A stretch of 64,000 nt of DNA from Candidatus Berkiella cookevillensis (GCF_001431315.2 NZ_LKHV02000001.1:310001-374000), one strand, 5' to 3'. Positions 27,612 through 36,893 are shown, counted from the first letter of the stretch. Notes: generated from the sequence alone by a model not told the origin. Numbers and translations are program-made.

Positions 27612-30119
27612 CTAATTTCTTCTTTGTAATACAAAAAGATGTTCTTTCGCGCTGGCTTGCTTTATTTCTTGAATAGACTGCTTGGCAGTTTCAATGATTT
27701 CTTTGCCATCTACTTTTAAAGATTTAATATTTTCAATATCAATGCCGCTGTCATGCATTTTCTTGAGCTGTACTTGCCAATCATAATGATGCGTCATTTC
27801 AACACTAAATTCTAAAATCTCATCTTGAGCAGGTTCGATGGCCGCCGTTGATTGATACAAGGCTTCTGTTGCGGTGGTATCTGTATGTGCTGTACTGAGA
27901 CGAATCGCATCTTCTTCTTTGCTGATCTGTACTTGTTTGCTTGTATCTTGTTTATCTGTAACCATAATAGTGGTTTTGTTGGGTATATTAATTTCCCAAT
28001 TTGTTTCTTGAAATATACTGGTTAATTTTGTTGTTAAATTTAATGGAAATTGACTTTCCTTGTCTTGAGAAAAAGCAGTCAAGATAGGGGTTTTGGGCTT
28101 AATAACAGATTGCGTTGCAGTCATAATAGGCTGTGTTGCACTTACACTCGGCTCTGTTATCGTCTCACTGGGTTGTATCTTTTTACGTCGTACCTGTATG
28201 CCTACTTTTGGATTGGTTGGGGATTGGGGGGGAGGCTGCAACTGAACTGTGGGTTCAGGATCAACTTTTGCTTTAGTTGCTTGAGATGGATGGGGCTGTG
28301 TTTTAAAGGTTTCAGCGCTCATTGTTGTAACAGTGTAACTTCCTTTCATTTGAGCACTTAAGATCTTATCAGCGTTTTGATCATAGGCATGAATGTATAC
28401 TGCAACATTATTGCCTTTAACAATCTTAGCAACCGCATCCATTGCTTCTTTCATTACCGTAGGATGATTGTTAAATGCGCCTTGTCCAACCAGGGTTAAA
28501 TGTAAAGGCACAGTTTGACCTGTTTCACGACTACGAATCACCGCCAGCTGTGCTAAGGCGGCATACTGAGCGACTACTAATTTCTTACAGATCTTATCTT
28601 CCACACTTCCTTCTGTCGGTTGTGTGGTTCCCTGAAAGGACGGTGCAGCACAAAAGACTTGCATCTGTTTGGCACCTGATGATTCACATATTGTCCATTG
28701 AGGTAAAACTTTTATTTTTTCTATATTATTACTTATATGATCCAAGAGTAATTGCTTGTCGTTTTGATCTGTTATTGCATAAATTTTCAAATAACCATGA
28801 TTGTATAATTGTGGATACTTATCTAATAATGTTTTAGGTAATAAATCAATTAATGCATGGTTTAATGTTCCAGCTTGTTTGGCAGCTTTTCTATGCAAGG
28901 CTGAAGAGGCTGACTCTATAGATGCTTGTGGGCCTTGCGTTTTATCTTCTAAGTAACTTGTCACAGGAAAATCATAGGCTCCAGGAGATTCTTGAAAATC
29001 AAATTGGCTTGCAACTTGTAAAAGTGCTTCTTGGCCAAGGGGCGTTTTATGCAAATCATTGACACCAACGCCTCGCACAATTGTAAATTGAGGTAAATCA
29101 TGGCTGTCAGTCATGCTTTGAGCGTCATAGGCAGAACGAATATCTTTTGCTGTAACGGTTTGTGGCGGTGGTATAGACTTTAATTGCTCAATAATTTCCG
29201 TTTCATTATGACCAAATGTAGTTTTGATCCAATCTCCCTGTCTTCCACCACCTGCTTGGGGGAGTGGCCAAGGATTCTGGAGCGCTGTAGGATCCTTTCT
29301 CATCACCCAAGATTGTGCTGTAACTTTTCCTTTTGTATATGCCGTACTTCCTATATTTGCGAAATGCGCTACGTTGGCAGGTATTTTGAATTCTTTCATG
29401 AGACTACTGACACTCTGTGTACTCTCATGTGTTTTTAATTTCGTTGCTTGTGTTGTTGTTGGGGGCACAATGGGTTTGGTCGGAGTACTTGGCTTTAATT
29501 TTGATGGCACCATTAAAGGTACATCTTGTTGCTGCCCTTTTTGATAGGCTTGTTGCAAAACAGGATCGGAAAAATCTCCTTGAGTCATTTTGGTCATTTG
29601 AGCGTCAAACCGTTCTTTGAATTTACCTTTCCAAATTGCTTTACTGACGCCGCCACCCACAGCATAGGTTCCATCTTTTGTTGCTTGATTTTTAAAGCCT
29701 AATACTTGCCATCCAGCCCCTAAATGTTGCGCGATATTGGCTAGATCGCGATCCACTTGATCCATACGAATGACGCCAGAGCCACCCGAATGCTGGCTTG
29801 TGGCAACAGGTAAAATATGTGCTCTGTCTTGCCAGTTACGTTTTTTAATTTCTTCTATCACAATGCGAATGACTTCCGCTTGATTACTGCCGCTTATACT
29901 ATATTTTCCTGTTGTATAACCTTTTATAATCTCTTCAGCTTGATCATTGTTGGCAGAATAGGTAATAGCTACTTTAGCATTAGGATTGGCTTTTAAACGG
30001 CGCTCAAATTCTGCAATAATTTTATTGGCTTGTATTTGAGATGAAATGCCCTTTCCTTTACTATCCAAAAAATCAACTTGGAAGGGTTCTATTTTATTAG
30101 GTTGTTGAGGCCCAAGCAT
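27612..30119 (-). CDS. Large multidomain orphan with a macrodomain-like central segment; candidate effector
   Basis: 835 residues, no signal peptide or membrane segment. Four regions can be seen: an N-terminal alpha/beta part (about 25-165, with AKVAITYSANND and GWQVLGFKNQATKDGTYAVGGG); a central domain (about 285-585); a Pro/Thr/Gln-rich linker (about 605-690); and a C-terminal domain (690-835). The central part contains VASQFDFQES, TQGPQASIESASSALHRK and LHLTLVGQGAFNNHP followed by VAVYIHAYD. These recall, from memory, macrodomain-like proteins of protists, plants and intracellular bacteria with ASQFN...TQGPACA...LTLLGGGVFGN; if right, it would act on ADP-ribose-type ligands. The linker architecture and lineage suggest a Dot/Icm substrate. 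The gene is real; the function is inference. Confidence 0.6.
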   Translation of the reverse strand: MLGPQQPNKIEPFQVDFLDSKGKGISSQIQANKIIAEFERRLKANPNAKVAITYSANNDQAEEIIKGYTTGKYSISGSNQAEVIRIVIEEIKKRNWQDRAHILPVATSQHSGGSGVIRMDQVDRDLANIAQHLGAGWQVLGFKNQATKDGTYAVGGGVSKAIWKGKFKERFDAQMTKMTQGDFSDPVLQQAYQKGQQQDVPLMVPSKLKPSTPTKPIVPPTTTQATKLKTHESTQSVSSLMKEFKIPANVAHFANIGSTAYTKGKVTAQSWVMRKDPTALQNPWPLPQAGGGRQGDWIKTTFGHNETEIIEQLKSIPPPQTVTAKDIRSAYDAQSMTDSHDLPQFTIVRGVGVNDLHKTPLGQEALLQVASQFDFQESPGAYDFPVTSYLEDKTQGPQASIESASSALHRKAAKQAGTLNHALIDLLPKTLLDKYPQLYNHGYLKIYAITDQNDKQLLLDHISNNIEKIKVLPQWTICESSGAKQMQVFCAAPSFQGTTQPTEGSVEDKICKKLVVAQYAALAQLAVIRSRETGQTVPLHLTLVGQGAFNNHPTVMKEAMDAVAKIVKGNNVAVYIHAYDQNADKILSAQMKGSYTVTTMSAETFKTQPHPSQATKAKVDPEPTVQLQPPPQSPTNPKVGIQVRRKKIQPSETITEPSVSATQPIMTATQSVIKPKTPILTAFSQDKESQFPLNLTTKLTSIFQETNWEINIPNKTTIMVTDKQDTSKQVQISKEEDAIRLSTAHTDTTATEALYQSTAAIEPAQDEILEFSVEMTHHYDWQVQLKKMHDSGIDIENIKSLKVDGKEIIETAKQSIQEIKQASAKEHLFVLQRRN

Positions 30120-30268
30120 GACTTACTCCCACGACGGTTTAGCTGTGTTATGAGACGATACTTTCTGTTAGGACAGAGTGTGTGTTCATTAAGTTTCATT
30201 TGAGGGATTTTTGAGAAAGCTTGGGGTAGTATAAAAGAGCGGTAGATAAGGGTTTGATATTTAAAATA

Positions 30269-30296
30269 AAAATGCCCCATGTGACTGAGGCATTTT
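30269..30296 (-). terminator. Rho-independent terminator of the 30323-31624 gene
   Basis: Minus-strand hairpin AAAATGCC/GGCATTTT with a 12-base loop that can extend the stem, followed by TTATTTTAA. It lies 26 bp beyond the stop of the upstream minus-strand gene. The rest of the 200-bp gap (30120-30322) shows nothing else recognisable. Confidence 0.7.
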
Positions 30297-30322
30297 GAGT
30301 GTGGTTTATTATTTTTTAGAGC

Positions 30323-31624
30323 TTATATACCCAACGCGCTTTTCGTTGCCCTTGTCGTTCCCATTGATTGACTCAATTCTGGAGTGATACTGCTATCATC
30401 TTCAGTGCTAGATGTGGTTATGGTTGCTTTCTTTGGGAAGACTAAAATTTGTGGTGCGCTTTCAGAAACACTTGTTTCACTTGTAAAAGAAGAAAAAGCA
30501 TCACCGAGTGCGTCGCTAAACATTGCTTCGAAGCCCAATGGGTCAGAGGCAAATGCTTTGCCTTTATGGTAGAGCGCTCTTACATCATCAAAGCGATAAT
30601 ATAATACAGAAGCAGGTACCAAGACTAAAAAAGCTGCAGTTGGATGTTCTTGTATCATGCCGTAAATAAAATTATTTAACATATTAATATAAGTTGAATG
30701 TGGTAGAGGATATCCAATCATGCTTGCAAAAAGTCCTGTGAGAGGTAACCATGAAGCCCATTTGGCGCCTATCACTTTTTTAAGTCCCGTATTGATTGTT
30801 TGGAAGGCAAGCATATGGCTTACCATGCCTGGAAATTGATAAAGCATGGCCGATGCGAACATGGCTGTTGTAATAATATTTTTGCCGGGTGTTGCTTCAG
30901 GGCCATTTAAAAGAAGGGCATAGTCTTTTTTCAGTTGCACAAGTTGGTTGATATGACTTTCTTGAAAATCATAGCCCATGCGACGTGCTTCTTCGGTTAA
31001 TACTGCTTTTAAACTTACTTCAGAGATATTTGCACTGAGTAGGTTCTTAATGATTTCTTTTAGGACAGGGAAATGCTCATTTTTCTCAAATAGATCTTTT
31101 AAGCTTAAAAGATCTTTGGCAATGCTTGAATTGATCTTAAGGCCAAAATTTTTGGCCAGAGATATAATTGCATTGCTTTTCTTTCTGTCTGTATCTTCTA
31201 CAGAAGAAAGATCAAAATCTAAGAATGCGGGGAAAAACTCAGTAAGGAGCGTGGGATGAGCAAACTGTTGTAGGGCGATCAGTTCGTTCATCAGTGCCTC
31301 ATCTAAGGGAAGGTTCTGATTTTTCGCATAGCTTGATAGTTTTTGTGTTAATTCTTTTTCGTCAATGCTGGCGGAGCTAAATAGCATTTCAAGGGTGGCA
31401 TTTAGCTTTGATAGACCTAATTTACCAGCAACGGCATTGCGAAGGGGGACAATATAATCGTCTGTTAATTCTGCAACAAAGTTTTCAAAGCCTTCCGTAT
31501 TCGTCTCTAAGCCGAGTTCTTCTGCTTTGCTTAAAATATTACTATGAATATCTCTTGGAGTAGAGCCTGCTGAGATACCGGCGATGATAAGTGCTAGAAA
31601 ATTTTGCTTGGTTATATGAGACAT
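30323..31624 (-). CDS. Hypothetical membrane protein with degenerate helical repeats
   Basis: Not recognised. The 433-residue product starts with about 240 residues of soluble helices that look like degenerate units of 50-60 residues. Compare IIAGISAGSTPRDIHSNILSKAEELG (13-38), LFSSASIDEKELTQKLSSYAKNQ (81-103) and LLSANISEVSLKAVLTEEARRMG (195-217), each followed by a stretch ending FVAEL, LIALQQ or LVQLKK. Two or three hydrophobic segments follow (about 250-275, 290-305 and 328-344), then a polar Ser/Thr-rich tail (380-433). No catalytic motif is visible. Flanked by other orphans on the same strand, it may be a secreted or envelope protein. Confidence 0.6.
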   Translation of the reverse strand: MSHITKQNFLALIIAGISAGSTPRDIHSNILSKAEELGLETNTEGFENFVAELTDDYIVPLRNAVAGKLGLSKLNATLEMLFSSASIDEKELTQKLSSYAKNQNLPLDEALMNELIALQQFAHPTLLTEFFPAFLDFDLSSVEDTDRKKSNAIISLAKNFGLKINSSIAKDLLSLKDLFEKNEHFPVLKEIIKNLLSANISEVSLKAVLTEEARRMGYDFQESHINQLVQLKKDYALLLNGPEATPGKNIITTAMFASAMLYQFPGMVSHMLAFQTINTGLKKVIGAKWASWLPLTGLFASMIGYPLPHSTYINMLNNFIYGMIQEHPTAAFLVLVPASVLYYRFDDVRALYHKGKAFASDPLGFEAMFSDALGDAFSSFTSETSVSESAPQILVFPKKATITTSSTEDDSSITPELSQSMGTTRATKSALGI

Positions 31625-31793
31625 TACACCCTTCCTAAAAAATAATTGTCATTGTTAGCTGATTAACTATTTTACTGGTGTTTATGCAAGACGCACTTGT
31701 TTTATGACCAGCCGGTGGATTGCACAGACAATTGGTTAAATATTGTTTTAAAAAGCGAAAAATTATAGTCTCTCTTTATCTTTGGCTCTAGGC

Positions 31794-32462
31794 TTATTTA
31801 ATCCCTCTACTTAATTTTACAGAAGGAGAATGTGTAATCGGGCTTGAGGCAGTTTGGCCGCTTGTCGACAGCTTTAAAGATGGACTAAGAGTTAAGGGGG
31901 TAGGTGTGTTATTTGTCACGGCCTCTAAAGTCGGATCGTGTAGCTTCAAATTTTCCAACTGTGAGATAAGATATTCAATGGTTCCCTCTAATTCATGGTT
32001 TTGCGCATCATTTTGCGGCGTGTTTTCAGGGGGGGAAAAAATATGCATGATTGCTTTTCCCCATTGCCATAATTTGCCGACACTTTTATAAATAATGGGC
32101 GCTAAGAAAGTATTCAATATATAAGGACCATATTCATAGCCTAGATGGCTTATATGTTCGCGTGATGGAATGTATAAGGTATAATAACGTAGATCATACC
32201 AGCGATAGCTCCCATATAATTTGATGTATAAAGTTTCATAAATTTCTCTTGCTGCGATTGCGGTATAAGGGCCTGAAAACCAGTGAACAGCAAGTACCAT
32301 TGCCAGTGTACCTAAAATTTTGCTACTGATTTCTAGCCAGTTCGGTGTATTTTCCATGGTCGGCAAGTCGTTTTTTAAGCGTTCAATATCTATTGTGCTC
32401 TGAAGCGTTGATTGTAGATTATCTCTATTAATATCAATGTTTTTTCTGTTTTTAGGCGTCAT
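31794..32462 (-). CDS. Hypothetical membrane protein
   Basis: Not recognised. 222 residues: a polar N-terminus, one clear hydrophobic helix (ISSKILGTLAMVLAVHWFSG, about 45-64), a tyrosine-rich middle (LYGSYRWYDLRYYTLYI, about 82-98), a possible second membrane segment (YILNTFLAPIIYKSVG, about 113-128) and a Ser/Thr/Pro-rich tail with near-repeats SPSLKLSTSG and SPSVKLSRG. It precedes the 30323-31624 gene on the same strand with 169 bp between, and diverges from the 32724 gene over 261 bp that contain a perfect inverted repeat. Confidence 0.55.
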   Translation of the reverse strand: MTPKNRKNIDINRDNLQSTLQSTIDIERLKNDLPTMENTPNWLEISSKILGTLAMVLAVHWFSGPYTAIAAREIYETLYIKLYGSYRWYDLRYYTLYIPSREHISHLGYEYGPYILNTFLAPIIYKSVGKLWQWGKAIMHIFSPPENTPQNDAQNHELEGTIEYLISQLENLKLHDPTLEAVTNNTPTPLTLSPSLKLSTSGQTASSPITHSPSVKLSRGIK

Positions 32463-32553
32463 CTTCTCTATGCTCGTCGTTATTATGATGGCGTTATTTT
32501 TTTTGTTTTAGCATCTATTGATTGTTCTTTTGCGTCATTAGAGAAGATATCTT

Positions 32554-32590
32554 TAGCAAGATTCACATATGAATAATGTGAATCTTGCTA
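32554..32590. promoter_or_regulatory. Perfect 15-bp inverted repeat in a divergent promoter region
   Basis: TAGCAAGATTCACAT and its exact complement are separated by seven bases (ATGAATA). It lies between two divergent orphan genes, 92 bp from one and 134 bp from the other, which fits an operator for both. It could also be a hairpin at the end of a small transcript, but no long T-run follows on either side. Confidence 0.5.
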
Positions 32591-32723
32591 TGAACTGTTA
32601 GTTTTTGAGATATAAATTTGGAATTTGCTAGACAAACATATAGTCCGACTAAAGTCAGATTGACAGAAATAGGCTTAACTTTATTTAATAAGTTAATGTC
32701 TATGATGTAAGTAATAAGTGATT

Positions 32724-34775
32724 ATGCACGATTTAAAGCTGTCTACCCCCGTACAAAATAAAGAGTTCACTACACCTTGCGAATGGATAATCGCATTAGC
32801 GCAAGGGCATTTGCCTCATCAGCACTATACACAAAAAATGATTTTTGCGTTGCTGGGGGCAAAATCACAGGCTAATGAACGCATGATGTACTTTTTGGAT
32901 TATACCGTAAAAGAAAGACTTCAGAATAATTTATTAGGGGATGTTGCAAATAAATTCATTCAGGAAACAGAGGTTTATTGTAACAAGTGGGGTTCGCCCT
33001 ATACAAAAGAAAAAGTAAAGGAAATGTCGGTCTTTTTGATGACTTTTGAGAAAGACTTACGCGAAGACAAATCTTGGCCAGATCTTATTCATCTGTTGAA
33101 GGAGATAATAGCGCAGCTTCCAGAAGCTGAGAGAGAAGAGATCGATATTATCTTGCAGCAAATATTGATTGGATACAGAAATCATGTTGTACATAAAACC
33201 TTTTTTCATAAGCAGGATCGTGACGAAAGTTATTACATGTATAAGCTAAATGATTTACGTTATAAAGAATTGTTGTATCTGATGAATGAATGTATGCTTT
33301 CTGGAGCGGATGCTGATTTGTATGATGTGATGACAAAGAAGTGCTTGGCTGTATTAGAAAAAGAAGTGGAAGATCTCGTGACTTTTTCTAAGCATCAATG
33401 CAAAAAAGGCAATCATTTTTTGAGAGTAGGGTTGCACCTCCAAAGTCAAATCAATATTCTTAAACGTACCCCCGAATATGAGTTTCTCTCAGAAGAAAAT
33501 AGAATAGAAGCATTGAAGAAAGCAGAAATGCTTTTAGACAATCTTAATGCTATCATGAATAAACTAAATATTTTCTTTAAAGTCATTTGTGATCAAGCTA
33601 GGCCAGGCTTTATTGTTGAAGATATTATTGCCACAGAAATAAATACACTTGTACGTGAACCCATTTTTTCGGCTATGTTAGATCTTGGGGCAGAAGCAAT
33701 AGCTCATCATATTAATAGTCCAGAGAATATTCGATGGGTTCATAATGCGGTGATGGAAACACGCTGTAATGTTTGTAAGCCTTTTTTATTAGATAAGCGA
33801 GGAGATTATGCTAATTTAAAGGTTGAATTGAAAAAAGCAACAAACTATCGCGTCAGAAGAAATATCATTGAAAGACTCTTTCATGTCGTACTTGATGATG
33901 AAACGATGTTTCCGTCAGCAGCGAAATCACTGGGTGCGCAAATTACCGTTGAGCAAGAAGAGTGCCTTTTATTGTTGCAGCATGAATTTATACATGCATT
34001 ACATCGACAAATAGAAACGATGCTCATAGAAGATGCCGTGGCTTTTTTAGAAAACTTTAGATATCATCCACTCATTTTGTCGCTGCCTAAAACGGGAACC
34101 CTCGCTAAGAAAAATACAATTGCGCAGCATGAATTTGATTATCTTATTGAGCATTGTCACACTAATGTAATGACACATATCCTACCGAAAGAAAGTCCTA
34201 TGTTGCATCATATTGACTGTCCCATTGAGCAGGATATTTTAGGTGAAGCAACTAAACGGATGGTAGATGCCATTCAGCATCGTCGACCCGGATGGGATTC
34301 ATTCAATGTAGTGATGGAGATAACCGAAAAGACTTATAAAAAGCTGTTAGAGCCAGATTTCAAGTGTGACAACGTTCTCGAAGATTATGTAACGGAAGCT
34401 AAACATCAAGACAAATGGATTTCTTTTCTAAGAGAAGAGAAAAATATCTTACTGAGACTTGAACGTATTATTGAACTTTATTATTTTGTGAGGGATAAAG
34501 CGCATTTTAAGCCTTCGGACTGGATGTTGACAAAGTTTTGTATTGGTATGACAGAGCAGGAAAAGACAATTCAGGCTTTACAAACGCTGTATTTGCAAAG
34601 TGTGGAAGAACTGATTGTGCAAAGACAGCATCAATCTGATCATGAGAAAAATCTAATGTTTGAAAGAGTTTTATATCCTTCTTTGGGGGCAGAGCTTTTT
34701 AACAATACAATCTGCCCCAGAATCAATGAACGCTCCAAGCAGGCCTTAGAAAGACTGATGGAGCGATTAGCGTAA
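32724..34775 (+). CDS. Hypothetical large helical protein
   Basis: Not recognised. 683 residues from the ATG at 32724 (a GTG two codons earlier is also open). It is predicted almost entirely helical, with many charged residues and no signal peptide or membrane segment. His- and Cys-containing patches such as ALAQGHLPHQHYTQK, METRCNVCKPFLLDK and HEFIHALHRQIETML are noticeable; HEFIH looks like a zinc-protease HExxH, but no third ligand or peptidase context is apparent. Base composition matches the neighbours. It stands alone between a divergent orphan and a convergent permease. A cytoplasmic or translocated role cannot be decided. Confidence 0.6.
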   Translation: MHDLKLSTPVQNKEFTTPCEWIIALAQGHLPHQHYTQKMIFALLGAKSQANERMMYFLDYTVKERLQNNLLGDVANKFIQETEVYCNKWGSPYTKEKVKEMSVFLMTFEKDLREDKSWPDLIHLLKEIIAQLPEAEREEIDIILQQILIGYRNHVVHKTFFHKQDRDESYYMYKLNDLRYKELLYLMNECMLSGADADLYDVMTKKCLAVLEKEVEDLVTFSKHQCKKGNHFLRVGLHLQSQINILKRTPEYEFLSEENRIEALKKAEMLLDNLNAIMNKLNIFFKVICDQARPGFIVEDIIATEINTLVREPIFSAMLDLGAEAIAHHINSPENIRWVHNAVMETRCNVCKPFLLDKRGDYANLKVELKKATNYRVRRNIIERLFHVVLDDETMFPSAAKSLGAQITVEQEECLLLLQHEFIHALHRQIETMLIEDAVAFLENFRYHPLILSLPKTGTLAKKNTIAQHEFDYLIEHCHTNVMTHILPKESPMLHHIDCPIEQDILGEATKRMVDAIQHRRPGWDSFNVVMEITEKTYKKLLEPDFKCDNVLEDYVTEAKHQDKWISFLREEKNILLRLERIIELYYFVRDKAHFKPSDWMLTKFCIGMTEQEKTIQALQTLYLQSVEELIVQRQHQSDHEKNLMFERVLYPSLGAELFNNTICPRINERSKQALERLMERLA

Positions 34776-34904
34776 GGAATATTCGGGGTTATTGGGAGAA
34801 TATCGATGAGTATTGCAAATCAAGATCTCATTTTTTGAAACTGAGGTATCTCTATGAGTTTTCTAGTTCGCAGTGATGAATTTGGCGTTAATCAGTGCTG
34901 CTTT

Positions 34905-34990
34905 TTTCTTCGTTCGGCAAAGCGAACATTTTCCCCTCTCCCAAAATTGGTAGAGGAAAAAATCATTCGCTTCGCTCATCAGAAATTTTA
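34905..34990. repeat. Dispersed REP-like repeat (copy B)
   Basis: Contains GTTCGGCAAAGCGAACATTTTC, shared with about 60680-60700, then AAAATTGGTAGAGGAAAAAATCATTCGCTTCGCTCAT, found inverted at 60519-60558 and in shorter form at 2516-2551. It lies between the convergent ends of an orphan gene and a permease, where the hairpins may end transcription. The rest of the 223-bp gap is featureless. Confidence 0.65.
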
Positions 34991-34998
34991 TTAGAAGC

Positions 34999-36402
34999 TT
35001 AGTTTTGTGCCTTCTTTTCTTTCCGCTTATGAATAAAAATAACGGGGCTTAAAAAAATCATCATGCCAATGACAATGATAGTTTCATAGAGATAGCCATT
35101 ACCAATGTCCATGTGCGTGAGTGGTGGAACAAATCCGATCATAATGACGCTACAGCATGTGAGAATTCCCATACTGCAAATTAGCCACACGCCTATTTTT
35201 TTTCCTGGGATTTTAAAGGGTCTTGGTGTATTGGCTTGTGTGTATCGCAATCGGATAGTGCCTGCAAATAATATAATATACATCAGCATGGATAAAGAGG
35301 CTGCCATTTGTGAGAGCGCAAAATAAGAGGCTTCCACTGTCGGTAGTAGTAGATAAACTAAGGTTAGAATAGTGCAAATCCCGCCCTGTAGGAGCAAAAT
35401 ATTTGTTGGGACATTAAAGCGATTTGTCTTAGACATTGTCTCTGGAAGCAGACCGTCACTGGCAGCAGCAAACAATCCTTTTGTGGGACCAATGATCCAC
35501 GTAGCTACGGCAGCGATACCGCCAATTAAAATTGCATAAGCAACCAGTGAGCCAAGCCAGCTGATGTGAAAGCTTTGTGAGAATAATGTAAATGTTTGAA
35601 TAATGCCTGTTAAGTTATCTAAGCTGATGGCAGGGATTACAATAGCAATTGCTAAAGACGCTAAAATAAGACTAAACAGTATGATGCAAACGGAAATCAT
35701 GAGCGCTAAGGGATAATCACGTTTAGGGTTTTTGACTTCTAAGGCATGCACGGAAGACATTTCAAGACCCAATAAACTGTAAACAATTTGTGAGAAAAAC
35801 ACTAATTCTGTGACACTTTTAAAGTTGGGATTCAAGGCTTGCCAGTTCATGGCAATCTCAGAGGTATTACCATTCAATAGCCAGACTATGGTAAGTGCAA
35901 TGATGAGTAGCATGGGTAAGAGTGTGCCAAAAATAGAACCAATACTACTGACAAGGCTGGAAAAACGCATGCCAAACATATTTAAGAGTGTGCATAACCA
36001 GAAAGTCGCAAGAACCGTTGTCATCATAAACGAGGCATTCTGCGTCAGTTCAGGCTTGTATAGATAAGCAAGCGTACTTGCGATGAGTGTTAAAATAGTA
36101 GGGTACCAAATGATATTATAAATCCATTGTAAATAAACAACACAAAATCCCCACTTTTCTCCAAAGGCTAATTTTGCCCAACTGTATATGCCACCCTTTT
36201 CGGGCCAAGTGGTTGCAAGCTCTGCAGTGATTAAGGCGGTTGGAATAAAAAAACCAATAGCGGCAATGATATACATTGTAATGAGTGCAAAACCATAATT
36301 AGCAGCCATAGGCAGTGTGCGGATCGAGTCAACCGCTATCACATTGATCATAATGAGCGATAAAAAGCTTAGTACTTTTTTAGGGACATAATTTGTTGTC
36401 AT
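34999..36402 (-). CDS. APC-superfamily amino acid permease/antiporter
   Basis: 467 residues with about twelve hydrophobic helices. Typical APC features are TM1 SLIMINVIAVDSIRTLP and the conserved ELATTWPEKGGIYSWAKLAFGEKWGF, where PxxGGxYxW is diagnostic. The glutamate/GABA-antiporter group (GadC-like) shares this loop and IIGPTKGLFAAASDGLLPE. The lysine-rich C-terminus KRKEKKAQN is cytoplasmic. Substrate cannot be fixed; intracellular Legionellales carry many such amino-acid importers. It is monocistronic, with orphan or repeat sequence on both sides. Confidence 0.88.
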   Translation of the reverse strand: MTTNYVPKKVLSFLSLIMINVIAVDSIRTLPMAANYGFALITMYIIAAIGFFIPTALITAELATTWPEKGGIYSWAKLAFGEKWGFCVVYLQWIYNIIWYPTILTLIASTLAYLYKPELTQNASFMMTTVLATFWLCTLLNMFGMRFSSLVSSIGSIFGTLLPMLLIIALTIVWLLNGNTSEIAMNWQALNPNFKSVTELVFFSQIVYSLLGLEMSSVHALEVKNPKRDYPLALMISVCIILFSLILASLAIAIVIPAISLDNLTGIIQTFTLFSQSFHISWLGSLVAYAILIGGIAAVATWIIGPTKGLFAAASDGLLPETMSKTNRFNVPTNILLLQGGICTILTLVYLLLPTVEASYFALSQMAASLSMLMYIILFAGTIRLRYTQANTPRPFKIPGKKIGVWLICSMGILTCCSVIMIGFVPPLTHMDIGNGYLYETIIVIGMMIFLSPVIFIHKRKEKKAQN

Positions 36403-36436
36403 TTAAAGTCTCGTTACTAAAACAAATAAATAGATG

Positions 36437-36584
36437 TATACCCTTCTCAGATAAATTTTCGGTGTTGTTGCCTGCGTTCGCTCACCTTAAGTCTGCACTT
36501 TTTGTGCACTCCTGGGAATTCGCTCTCTTGACGCCTAACCGACATTGTGCCCCTTGCGGGTAAAAATCATCTGCTTTGGGTATA
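36437..36584. repeat. Palindrome-ended element, possible MITE
   Basis: A 148-bp block with terminal inverted repeats: TATACCC-N4-CAGAT-N3-TTTT at the left and its complement at the right (end GGGTATA). The interior has higher GC than the surroundings and no frame. It lies between the permease start and the TrpR-like gene. Only one copy is in this window. Confidence 0.5.
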
Positions 36585-36617
36585 TATGAATAGAAATGGG
36601 CTATAAATCAACTTATC

Positions 36618-36893
36618 TTATAGATGCAAATCCATTTTATCCAACAATAAGCGGTAACCTTTACCATAATGTAAGCTGCGGTTAACGCGTGTGATGGTTG
36701 TTGTACTTGCGCTGGTAATTGTATTTACTTCGCGAATGGTTAAGCCTTGTGCAATTAATTGCGCACAAGCCCAACGCGTTTGCAAGGCCTCCAGTTCTTG
36801 GGGCGTGCATAAATCAGCAAAAAATAATTCAAACTCTTCTGCTGTTTTTAAAGCGCAGAGATTTTTAAATAAAGAGTGTTGTACTTCTTTCAT
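36618..36893 (-). CDS. TrpR-family DNA-binding regulator (YerC/YecD type)
   Basis: Small helix-turn-helix protein of the TrpR/YerC/YecD family. The conserved pattern is FFADLCTPQELEALQTRWACAQLIAQG followed by the reading head TIREVNTITSASTTTITRVNRSLHYGKGY. The second part matches B. subtilis YerC-type sequences better than true TrpR. Start MKEVQHSLFKNL at 36893 gives 91 residues; an upstream TTG at 36947 would add 18 that do not look conserved. Its target is unknown. In the Legionellales a similar gene often stands alone. It diverges from the acetyltransferase gene by about 120 bp. Confidence 0.85.
   Translation of the reverse strand: MKEVQHSLFKNLCALKTAEEFELFFADLCTPQELEALQTRWACAQLIAQGLTIREVNTITSASTTTITRVNRSLHYGKGYRLLLDKMDLHL

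Noticed and set aside
27800..29620. Plus-strand frames of 60-120 codons opposite the 835-residue gene
   Set aside because: They lack start signals and family motifs and are explained by the antisense of a long real frame.
32643..32660. Small palindrome TCCGACTAAAGTCAGA
   Set aside because: Short, imperfect at the centre and without a partner site; not more than expected in AT-rich DNA.
33990..34004. Zinc protease call for the helical orphan from HEFIH
   Set aside because: Five residues alone are weak evidence; no third ligand or secretion signal is visible.
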